6,494 nt of DNA from Solirubrobacteraceae bacterium (GTDB lineage Bacteria > Actinomycetota > Thermoleophilia > Solirubrobacterales > Solirubrobacteraceae): positions 1-6,494 of the forward strand of contig JASHQV010000275.1 in NCBI GenBank assembly GCA_030038955.1, read 5' to 3'. Shown here piece after piece: positions 1-5,731 of this stretch. The first letter of the stretch is position 1, and every line of letters starts with the position of its first letter. A program made the position numbers and the translations under genes. The notes under the pieces were generated by a model, which saw only the letters and a list, made by a program, of their open reading frames with translations, ran no database searches and was not told the origin of the DNA.

Positions 1-132
1 CGCCTCGAGGAGAACCTCGCCGCCGCCGAGCTCGAGCTCACGCCCGATGAGCTGCGCGGGATCGACAGCGCGCAGCTCGAGGGCCACGGTGCCCGCTACT
101 CCGAAGCCACCCAACGAATGATCGACCGCTAG
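1..132 (+). CDS. Aldo/keto reductase, C-terminal fragment (5' end outside window)
   Basis: The window opens inside a reading frame of 43 codons ending in TAG. The peptide begins RLEENLAAAELELTPDELRG and ends GARYSEATQRMIDR. This matches the end of NADPH-dependent aldo/keto reductases, where an R-x-x-E-N motif (nucleotide-binding helix) is followed by an 'L-T-P-D-E-L' helix and a 'G-x-R-Y' tail. Such enzymes reduce aldehydes and ketones, or oxidise alcohols, in the cytoplasm using a TIM barrel. The barrel and the catalytic Asp-Tyr-Lys-His residues lie outside the window, so integrity and substrate cannot be judged. The stop codon overlaps the ribosome binding site of the cupin gene, so the two are almost certainly co-transcribed. 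The stretch between the helix and the G-A-R-Y tail seems about two residues shorter than I would expect for the family, which may be normal variation. Confidence 0.85.
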   Translation, partial: RLEENLAAAELELTPDELRGIDSAQLEGHGARYSEATQRMIDR

Positions 133-141
133 GAGCAGGAG
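131..141 (+). promoter_or_regulatory. Ribosome binding site of the cupin gene
   Basis: The sequence AGGAGCAGGAG directly precedes the ATG at 142. It contains two AGGAG cores; the first (131-135) has a 6-base spacer and overlaps the TAG stop of the reductase. This supports both the chosen start and tight coupling of the two genes. Confidence 0.7.
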
Positions 142-597
142 ATGCAGATCACCCGCAGCAGCATCGAGACCCAGAAAGGTCCTGCTGACTGGTTCACCGG
201 CGACGTTTACATCGATGCCGTCGCCGAGCCGCAAGCCACGTCTACGTTGGCGGCCGCCGCGGTGCACTTCACCCCCGGCGCCAGAACCGCCTGGCACACC
301 CACCCCCACGGCCAGACCATCTACGTCACCGAAGGGGTCGGGCTCTGCCAACGCGAAGGCGCCCCCGTCGAGGTCATCCACCCCGGCGACCGCGTCTTCT
401 TCGAGCCGGGCGAGAACCACTGGCACGGCGCCGCTCCCAACCGCTTGATGGCCCACATCGCGATGCAGCGGCACGACGAGAACGGCAGTCCCGTCACCTG
501 GGGCGAGCACGTCACCGATCAGGAATACCAGACCCCGCCGACCCCACAGGAAGACCCGTCATGGGCAACGTCATCGTCGTCATCGGACCCGGGTTGA
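142..597 (+). CDS. Cupin-domain protein, manganese hydroxynitrile-lyase-like
   Basis: This is a 151-residue single-domain cupin. The first cupin motif is G46-x5-H52-x-H54-x3-Q58-x6-G65, and the second is P81-G82-D83 through H93 in 'PGENHWHG'. The ligand set His52, His54, Gln58 and His93 has the same spacing as the Mn site of the cupin hydroxynitrile lyase of Granulicella tundricola (H53, H55, Q59, H94, from memory), so a metal-bound beta-barrel is well supported. Proteins of this small family are often annotated (R)-mandelonitrile lyase-like or simply cupin. The natural substrate is unknown, and the neighbouring redox genes suggest a small carbonyl or cyanohydrin-type compound. The start is fixed by a strong AGGAG site. 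The typical fold ends near residue 130. The last 12 residues, a Ser-rich tail (SWATSSSSSDPG), are read out of frame from the start of the next gene, giving a 37-base overlap. Confidence 0.9.
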   Translation: MQITRSSIETQKGPADWFTGDVYIDAVAEPQATSTLAAAAVHFTPGARTAWHTHPHGQTIYVTEGVGLCQREGAPVEVIHPGDRVFFEPGENHWHGAAPNRLMAHIAMQRHDENGSPVTWGEHVTDQEYQTPPTPQEDPSWATSSSSSDPG

Positions 598-1098
598 TCG
601 GCCAAGCCATCGCGCGGCGGGTCGGCGTCGGCAGCACGTGCTGCTAGCCGACCTGCGTGAAGAGAACGCCAACACCGCAGCGGAAGTCCTGGAGAACGCC
701 GGTTACGAGGTGAGCGTCGCGACCGTCGACGCGTCCTCCCGCAATGCGGTCCATGCCCTCGTCGAGACGGCCGCTGGCCTCCGAGAGGTCACGGGAGTGA
801 TCACGCGGCCAGCGTCTCCCCGTCACAGGCGTCGCCATCGACGATCCTGACGGTCGACCTACACGGCACCGCGGTCATCCTGGAGGACTTCGGCAACGTC
901 ATCGCCTCCGGTGGAGCGGGCGTCGTGATCGCCTCCCACTCCGGCAACCGCCTTCCGGCGCTCCCCGTCGAGATCGGCACCGTTGGTGCCCTGCTCATGG
1001 GCCCAGACGGCGGATCCATGACCGGCAGCGACATCCTCATGGACGCAGGCGCAATCGCTGCCTACTGGTACGGCGACCTCCCCGAAGTCCGCAACTGA
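561..1098 (+). pseudogene. Short-chain dehydrogenase/reductase (SDR), frameshifted and internally deleted
   Basis: The ATG at 561 follows an AGGAAG site with a 7-base spacer. The first frame gives MGNVIVVIGPGLIGQAIARR, a Rossmann start with G-x-G-x-x-G, and stops at TAG 645-647. Homology continues in the next frame from about 635 (HVLLADLREENANTAAEVLE, with the Asp that favours NAD) up to TGA 848-850. From about 803 it continues in the third frame (AASVSPSQAS, then LTVDLHGTAV, GVVIASHSGNRLPALPVE, ALLMGPDGG, TGSDILMD, YWYGDLPE) to TGA 1096-1098. Restoring one A near 632 and one C near 802 rejoins the frames. Between LPALPVE and IGTVGALLMG (about 965-975) the segment that should carry the catalytic Tyr-x-x-x-Lys and the following helices is missing. 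About 179 codons remain, where I would expect roughly 270. The product cannot be a working dehydrogenase. It was the third gene of the reductase-cupin operon. A residual function of the N-terminal fragment is unlikely. Confidence 0.9.
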
Positions 1099-1395
1099 CT
1101 GCCACAGCGACTCAAGACTCGCTGTCGATTTCGGACACAGGCAGCCGTCCCAGCTGGTGTGACGAGGCACCCATGAGCACACGAGCAGGGGGCCCGATCC
1201 TCGGGGAGCCAGCGTCTCCCTCCTCGCCAACGAAGGTCACGCGTTGCCACTCCTATGTCGTCTAGGGATGGCGCCGATGGTGGCCGATCGGACGGGCCCC
1301 TGCGTGGCAACCCGTTCGTGACGGCTGATCTGACGAGGCGAGCCCTTTCGAGAAGCGCGGCAGCACCCAGATGGCTGCGCTACTGGGCTGCCCAG
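1099..1395. other. Gap without a supportable gene between the broken SDR and a convergent gene
   Basis: These roughly 300 bases separate the end of the + strand redox operon from the end of the - strand membrane-protein gene. No frame has a credible start with a ribosome binding site, and no clear hairpin-plus-T-run terminator is visible despite the convergent layout. One short stretch, 1205-1252, reads GASVSLLANEGHALPL, which faintly recalls a motif of family 3 glycoside hydrolases. Together with the damaged SDR this suggests the 3' end of the operon is decaying. Confidence 0.5.
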
Positions 1396-2136
1396 TCAAT
1401 CGCGTCTGCTGGTGATCGCGACTTGGTGGTGGCTCAAGGTGTCTTCGAGCATACGGATGGTCGTCGGCCATCCTGAAAACAGGACCTCGTCAAAGCCTTG
1501 GATAGTGGTGTAGATGTAGAGACCAGCAAGTCCCGGCGCTTGCAGTCTCTCAACCGAGCGCATCTGGCTGAACCGCAGCGCGAAAGGCGGTGCGATGAAC
1601 CGCAACGGCCCGCGAGCCTCAAACATGACGCCGTCTGCCGCAACGGTCGCTCTGCACATCGGCCATGAGAACCGTCCCCACGATCGCAGTGAGATCCCGC
1701 CAACCACTGACAGTTCGTTCGCAGCCGAGGTGGTCGCAGCAGCGAGTGGCTGGCTTCCGCTGACGGCGGCCCACCCGTGGTCGCTTCTATCCGACGTCTG
1801 CCTCCTCGCCCGAATCCCGCGAGCGACCTGAACAGTGCCGATTCCCACGACCCCCACAAGCCAAACGAGAAAGATCGGCGGCGGCGATGTGCCGCCACCC
1901 CAACGATCGTGCCTGCACCACGTACAGCCTGGCTGAAAGTCAGCCACAGCAGCAGCGAAGAGGGCAAGCCCGACCAGCGCAATAACCATTCCTGCTACAT
2001 GCGCAGCCCGTGCGGACATGCGCATCTGATTCCCGAACCCGAGCGCCGTCAACACGCCAGAGACGATGAACACAGCGCCCAGCACGCCGATGCCGAACTG
2101 AAACTCGTACTGCGACAGATACGCAACGACTAACAC
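1396..2136 (-). CDS. Membrane protein with three predicted helices and a soluble C-terminal domain, function unknown
   Basis: This is a 246-residue protein starting at GTG (2134-2136), with an AGGCGG sequence 5 bases upstream. Hydrophobic segments lie at about residues 14-34, 45-66 and 87-107. A polar linker (about 108-155) follows, then a region of about 80 residues with alternating strand-like pattern (about 157-236, including GVMFEARGPLRF and YIYTTIQGFDEVLFSGWP). That C-terminal pattern, with a 'G-P-L-R' turn, an aromatic strand and a final helix, resembles the small PH-like domains attached to membrane helices in many actinobacterial hypothetical proteins. This is pattern reading, not a family match. 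Cys71 and Cys74 in the loop after helix 2 form a C-x2-C pair. The 218 bases between it and the sigma factor gene upstream are enough for its own promoter, though read-through from that operon is possible. The start is uncertain: several GTG codons lie further in. I do not recognise a specific family. Confidence 0.65.
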   Translation of the reverse strand: MLVVAYLSQYEFQFGIGVLGAVFIVSGVLTALGFGNQMRMSARAAHVAGMVIALVGLALFAAAVADFQPGCTWCRHDRWGGGTSPPPIFLVWLVGVVGIGTVQVARGIRARRQTSDRSDHGWAAVSGSQPLAAATTSAANELSVVGGISLRSWGRFSWPMCRATVAADGVMFEARGPLRFIAPPFALRFSQMRSVERLQAPGLAGLYIYTTIQGFDEVLFSGWPTTIRMLEDTLSHHQVAITSRRD

Positions 2137-2354
2137 CGCAACCGCCTATCAAAACGTGTCAGCGCAGAGTGCGCCCCATGCGACGTTATCGGCACCATGG
2201 CCCGTCGCTGAACTCGCGCTCCGCAGCTTGTGCTTTTGACCGGTGAGCGCTTACGATGCGGAGCAGGCGCCATGAGCAGGTCGCCACGAACGCGAGCGGA
2301 AGCTCCTCGACGACCGGCGCCATCGCATGGCACGGAAAGCAGTGGGAAAGCTGT
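2137..2354. other. Intergenic region between the sigma factor and membrane-protein genes
   Basis: Both flanking genes are read leftwards, so this 218-base stretch is the 3' side of the sigma factor gene and the 5' side of the membrane-protein gene. I see no hairpin with a T-run that would separate them and no confident -35/-10 pair. A short open frame on the - strand (PVVEELPLAFVATCSWRLL) has no ribosome binding site and no recognised homology. Confidence 0.4.
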
Positions 2355-2891
2355 TCAGCTGTTCGTGTGCCGAACGTGGCTCTGTGACTTGAGCTCTTCG
2401 CGCAGCTTGCGCCGTGCCCTGTGCGCGCGGATGCGGACAACGTTGGGCGTGAGCTCTAGGATTGCTGCGACCTCCCGCGGGGCGAGCTGATCCCAGGCCA
2501 GCATCTCAATGATCTCCCGGTCTATCGGGGCCAGTTGCTGGAGGGCAGCACCGACTGGATCGTCTTCCGGCATCTCGCGTTGAGTGCCATGTAGCTGGCG
2601 TGCGAGTTCGGCTGTCGCCGTGCTCGCACGGCTGAAGCGCTTCCGTTCTCGCTTGAGAACGTTGCGCGCCACCCCGAACAGCCAGGGTCGGGCATGGTCC
2701 AGCTGGGTCGGAAGGCTGTCGTGCTTCTCCCAGGCGATCATGAACGTCTCGGCCAAACAGTCGGCGGCGTCCTCCGGACGGTGGGTGCGGCGCAGGAGGA
2801 AGGCGAGAAGGTCGCCAGCGGTCGCGTCGTAAAGCTCGGAGAAGGCGGATGCGGAGGCCGGAGCCCTCCCTGCCCTACTTGGGCCGGTCAT
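2355..2891 (-). CDS. ECF-type RNA polymerase sigma factor (sigma-70 family)
   Basis: This 178-residue protein has the two-domain layout of extracytoplasmic-function sigma factors. Region 2 (about residues 17-84) contains the conserved helix PEDAADCLAETFMIAWEK and the PWLFGVARNVLKRERKR segment that binds core polymerase and melts the -10 element. Region 4 (about 114-166) contains L-A-P-I-D-R-E-I-I-E-M-L, the 'A-P-R-E-V-A-A-I-L' turn and the recognition helix ending RIRAHRARRKLREEL, which reads the -35 element. There is no N-terminal region 1 or C-terminal extension. Its ATG overlaps the stop codon of the upstream membrane-protein gene (ATGA), implying translational coupling. It probably directs transcription of its own operon and a small regulon in response to a signal sensed by that partner. 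The stimulus cannot be read from the sequence. Confidence 0.95.
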   Translation of the reverse strand: MTGPSRAGRAPASASAFSELYDATAGDLLAFLLRRTHRPEDAADCLAETFMIAWEKHDSLPTQLDHARPWLFGVARNVLKRERKRFSRASTATAELARQLHGTQREMPEDDPVGAALQQLAPIDREIIEMLAWDQLAPREVAAILELTPNVVRIRAHRARRKLREELKSQSHVRHTNS

Positions 2892-4108
2892 CCGACCAGC
2901 CCGCCCCCGATGGCGCGGACGATCGCGGCTGGCGACGAGAACGTGCGAGGTTGGGGCTGTGTGGCACCGCTCGGCAGCTGAGTGTCGGAGTCGACCGAAG
3001 CGCGGGCAAGCCAGACGGCCACCGAACCGCTGCCGCTGTCGTCCTCGAGCAGATCGCCCGTCTGTGGATCGACGATCAAGGTCTCCGTAGGGCTGCCAGC
3101 GCCCGGCTCACGGAAGCTGACCGCAATTCCCAGGCGCCCACGCGCATCTCGACGCTCACCCACGACGTGGACAAAGCGCACCAGCGTCAGCGCGCGGTAG
3201 GCCTCGGCGCGCTGCTGAGCCGAGGTTGAGGCAATCAGGATCTGGCTGAGGCCGAGCCACTCCCCCAAAGCCTTGTTGTTAGTGACGAATCGCTGCTGTT
3301 GCCGGCGCTCTGCAGCGGTAAGCCGCTTGGTACCGGGGCGAAATCCCTTCAGATCCTCGCGGCCGAGAAGCTTGACGAGCGCCTGCGGGTCGGTTGGCAG
3401 GGACGAAAGCGGAACCTTCGAGTCGGTCCCGTTGCCGATGTCGGTCGGGCTGACCCGCACCCCGCGCGGAATCATCGCGTCAACCACCGCAATGTGACCA
3501 GCGGCCAGTGGAAGCGGGGCAAGAGCTCGGTGGAACAGTGCTCGGTGGGACTCATACACCCTGCGGGCGTGGGCCGAGGCGAATGCGAAGTCGGAGAACG
3601 TCACTCGCACCCGAACCGGGCCGGAGGCACTCGTGGTCCATTCCTGCACGGTCTCGGTCACCGAGTAGAAGACGACCGGTGAGTTACCGACCCCCAGACC
3701 CTGACGCTCGGTCGTCATCAGCTTTACGTACAACCACCTGCCATGCCCCGCGCTCGGTCCCGCGGCCGTCGCCTCGGCGATCTGGTTGAGCTGCGCAGCC
3801 TGAGCGGCAGGCAACCGCACCCCCGGCAGCAGCGACCGGTTCGACCCACCAACGAGGACGCCGACCCCGACCGCGGCCGCTAGCGCCACCACCACCCCGA
3901 CAGCAGCGAAGGTGATCAGACGACGCGTGATTCTCGGGCGACGAGCAGGCGACACCGTCGGCTCGGGATCGCAGACTGCCCCGATCTCCAATGCCAACCG
4001 AGCGAGCACCGGCTCCAGCCGCCGCGCGCTCAGACGGATCGTGTCCAGCGGATCCCGCTCCGTCAGCAGCGCATCCAGCTCGTCATCTGAGATCACCCGC
4101 TCATCCAT
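2888..4108 (-). CDS. CU044_5270-family-like single-pass membrane protein, putative sigma-factor partner
   Basis: This 406-residue protein starts at ATG 4106-4108. Residues 1-62 are a charged cytoplasmic N-terminus (MDERVISDDELDALLTERDP), residues 64-88 form one transmembrane helix preceded by an Arg-rich stretch, and about 318 residues lie outside the membrane. Near the C-terminus, 'VRFVHVVGERRDARGR' and 'ETLIVDPQTGDLLEDD' (about 310-356) match the 'V-x-x-V-G-x-x-x-D-x-x-G-R' and 'D-P-x-T-G-x-L-L' signatures I associate with CU044_5270 proteins, which commonly sit next to ECF sigma factors. Position and topology suggest it holds or modulates the sigma factor at the membrane, but it lacks the H-x3-C-x2-C zinc motif of classical anti-sigma factors. 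That role is therefore an inference. It is the first gene of the operon, unlike the usual order, and its TGA overlaps the sigma ATG. Confidence 0.8.
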   Translation of the reverse strand: MDERVISDDELDALLTERDPLDTIRLSARRLEPVLARLALEIGAVCDPEPTVSPARRPRITRRLITFAAVGVVVALAAAVGVGVLVGGSNRSLLPGVRLPAAQAAQLNQIAEATAAGPSAGHGRWLYVKLMTTERQGLGVGNSPVVFYSVTETVQEWTTSASGPVRVRVTFSDFAFASAHARRVYESHRALFHRALAPLPLAAGHIAVVDAMIPRGVRVSPTDIGNGTDSKVPLSSLPTDPQALVKLLGREDLKGFRPGTKRLTAAERRQQQRFVTNNKALGEWLGLSQILIASTSAQQRAEAYRALTLVRFVHVVGERRDARGRLGIAVSFREPGAGSPTETLIVDPQTGDLLEDDSGSGSVAVWLARASVDSDTQLPSGATQPQPRTFSSPAAIVRAIGGGLVG

Positions 4109-4116
4109 CTGCAATT

Positions 4117-4121
4117 TCCTT
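4117..4121 (-). promoter_or_regulatory. Ribosome binding site that decides the start of the membrane partner gene
   Basis: On the - strand AAGGA lies 8 bases before the ATG at 4106-4108. A TTG codon at 4112-4114 would lengthen the protein by two residues but leaves only 2 bases after AAGGA, so the ATG is preferred. Confidence 0.65.
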
Positions 4122-4639
4122 CGTCCGGGGTCATCTCTTACATCGCCGCCACAGCCGCTTTCATTTCACCTGCTCTGCTAGCCAACGCGTACACGGTGTT
4201 GGGGGACTCCGCGTTACCCAACGGGCAGCGAGGCCCCGCCACCACGCAACCAGATCGGCTCGTAGCCGTCGCAACAGCACTGTTGAAACACCGACGCAGC
4301 GCATCCTTGATCACGGCTCGATCGAGACTGACGACCGCTTCGACGCGTTAGCAACCCCCATCGTGGCGACCGGATTAGCGACATCTCGCTCACGCCGCTC
4401 AAGCCACCTCGACTCGTTGACGGCCCGCTCCGATGGCTCGCGTGTACGGTGCGAGCTTCTCCCAGCTACCGGAATTAAGCGAACGTCAGCTCTGGATCTC
4501 GTCCAGCTGGTGGTCCCTCACCCTGGGACCGCCGTCACCGCGTACTACCAGTCACACCGAGCCAAACGTCCAGCTTCGCGGTACGACCATGCGCTGCTCG
4601 CCCGCTGCGGGAACACCCCGGGAGTGCGTTGCAATCCTC

Positions 4640-4664
4640 GCCGCGACGGGCGCGGCTGTTTTTT
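4640..4664 (+). terminator. Hairpin followed by T-run (terminator-like), no gene to serve
   Basis: GCCGCG and CGCGGC form a perfect 6-bp G/C stem around the loop ACGGG, followed by TGTTTTTT. That is the shape of a factor-independent terminator on the + strand. On the - strand, where the neighbouring genes are read, no T-run follows the stem, so it does not serve them. No gene ends just before it on the + strand, so it may be a relic of a lost gene or chance. Confidence 0.4.
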
Positions 4665-5180
4665 CCACAACGCTTATCGAGCCGCCAGATCTCGGGCAGT
4701 CGGTCTCCGAGCGCGAAGACGGTCGCGGACCGCACCGAGGGGCCTCGTCCGAGGCAACACGGCGGGCGGTTTCTCAACACGGTTAGCCAGCCGGGGTCCG
4801 TGCGTGCCGGTGACCGCCTCTGCCTGCTCGACATCATCCTTGACGACGACCGACATCGTCGCAAATCGCGTGCAACACATGCTCATAAGGTTACCATCGT
4901 GCACTCCCCGTTCAGGACCCTCGTCGGGGACCTGGGCGCCATCCCGAGCCGATCGTCGGCAAAGGCCATGAGTACGACGAGCGTGCGCGCCGGCGTGGTA
5001 CTGGTCCGCCAGGGTTGGATCGAGTCGACGGTGACGGCTCGAAGCTCACGAACCTCAAACCTGGATCGGGAACCGGCCCTCAGTGTCGGGATCAACGGTT
5101 GCTCCTATATCAAGCAGGCCGCAGATCTCACAGGCAACATGCGCTTCATGCTGGAGACGACCGGCAGCCGATAGCATGTG

Positions 5181-5651
5181 TCACCCGACCTCGAAGATCC
5201 CCTCGATCTCGACTGAGATACCCATCGGGAGCGCACCCGTACCGATCGCCGACCTTGCGTGCCGTCCACGATCCTCGCCGAACAGTTCCACGAGGAGATC
5301 TGACGCGCCGTTGGCGACCATCGGCTGCTCGGCGAACTCGGGATCGGAGTTCACCAGGACGAGCAGCTTCACTACGCGCTTGACGCGGTCAAGGTCGCCG
5401 ACCTCAGCTTTGAGACTCGCCAGCAGGTTGATGATCGTCAACCGCGCGGACTGCTGACCGGTGGTCACGTCGAGGTCGCGTCCGAGCTTGCCCCGAAAGA
5501 TGTACTCGCCATCCTGGAACGGTCCGTGGCCGGAGACGAAGACGACGTTGCCAACGGTTACCGCCGCCACATAGTTGCCCACCGGCGGGTTCGGATCGGG
5601 CAAGGTGATCCCGAGGGCGGCGAGGCGAGCCTCTGGTGTCTCGCTTCCCAT
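5181..5651 (-). CDS. Rid-family (YjgF/YER057c/UK114) protein, enamine/imine deaminase-like
   Basis: This 156-residue protein belongs to the Rid family, trimeric cytoplasmic enzymes that hydrolyse reactive enamine/imine intermediates released by PLP-dependent and amino-acid-oxidising enzymes. The N-terminus (ARLAALGITLPDPNPPVGNY) and the order 'VSGHGP', 'GKLGRD', 'LASLKAEVGDLDRVKRVVKL', 'NGASDLLVELFG', 'GRHARSAIG' and 'LPMGISVEIEGIF' fit the longer Rid subgroup rather than the 128-residue E. coli RidA type. Arg133 in 'ARSAIG' aligns with the Arg that binds the substrate carboxylate in RidA (Arg105), so deaminase activity is plausible, though several Rid subgroups have other or unknown substrates. 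The start is the ATG at 5649-5651, with a purine-rich AGGAAGAGAAGA stretch upstream. The same frame stays open further upstream but only as a shadow of the permease gene. It lies 80 bases after the permease stop, probably in one transcript. Confidence 0.92.
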   Translation of the reverse strand: MGSETPEARLAALGITLPDPNPPVGNYVAAVTVGNVVFVSGHGPFQDGEYIFRGKLGRDLDVTTGQQSARLTIINLLASLKAEVGDLDRVKRVVKLLVLVNSDPEFAEQPMVANGASDLLVELFGEDRGRHARSAIGTGALPMGISVEIEGIFEVG

Positions 5652-5731
5652 GCTTCGTCTTCTCTTCCTTACGGCCGGGGCGTTCCGCGCCCGCCGGGCA
5701 CCGTCCCGATCGACAGCGTCGTCGTGACCAC

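Larger units (their letters stand above)
4109..5180. other. About 1.07 kb without a supportable gene, probably decayed sequence
   Basis: This gap lies upstream of the sigma operon and downstream of the Rid-family gene, both read leftwards. Several frames stay open for 200-1000 bases on either strand, but none starts at a ribosome binding site. Their products are Arg/Ser-rich with no domain pattern, as expected for out-of-frame GC-rich DNA. Two stretches stand out. On the + strand, 4486-4665 vaguely resembles the end of an IS110-type transposase. On the - strand, 4883-5180 can be read as protein-like in two adjoining frames (HVACEICGLLDIG with TVDPDTEG, then VREL and ADDRLGMAPR) broken by a frameshift near 5060. 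Neither can be assigned. The last 100 bases before 4108 should hold the sigma-operon promoter. Confidence 0.5.

Noticed and set aside
859..1230. - strand open frame of 123 codons antisense to the SDR remnant
   Set aside because: The + strand carries clear SDR motifs over most of this stretch; the antisense product has no recognisable pattern and no start signal.
1173..1265. Short + strand frame beginning ATG-AGC-ACA
   Set aside because: It has no ribosome binding site, is only about 30 codons, and has unremarkable composition.
1777..2133. + strand open frame of 118 codons
   Set aside because: It is antisense to the membrane-protein gene, whose hydrophobic segments are far more convincing.
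4112..4114. TTG as start of the sigma partner gene
   Set aside because: It sits only 2 bases after AAGGA, while the ATG at 4106-4108 has an 8-base spacer.
4844..4861. Inverted repeat CGACGA / TCGTCG with a 6-base spacer as a possible operator
   Set aside because: It is short, built of common GC-rich trinucleotides, and not placed in front of any gene.
3991..4971. Long + strand open frame of 326 codons starting inside the membrane-partner gene
   Set aside because: It begins antisense to a well-supported gene, has no ribosome binding site, and its product is an Arg/Ser-rich sequence without domain pattern. Only its middle section (4486-4665) deserved a separate look.
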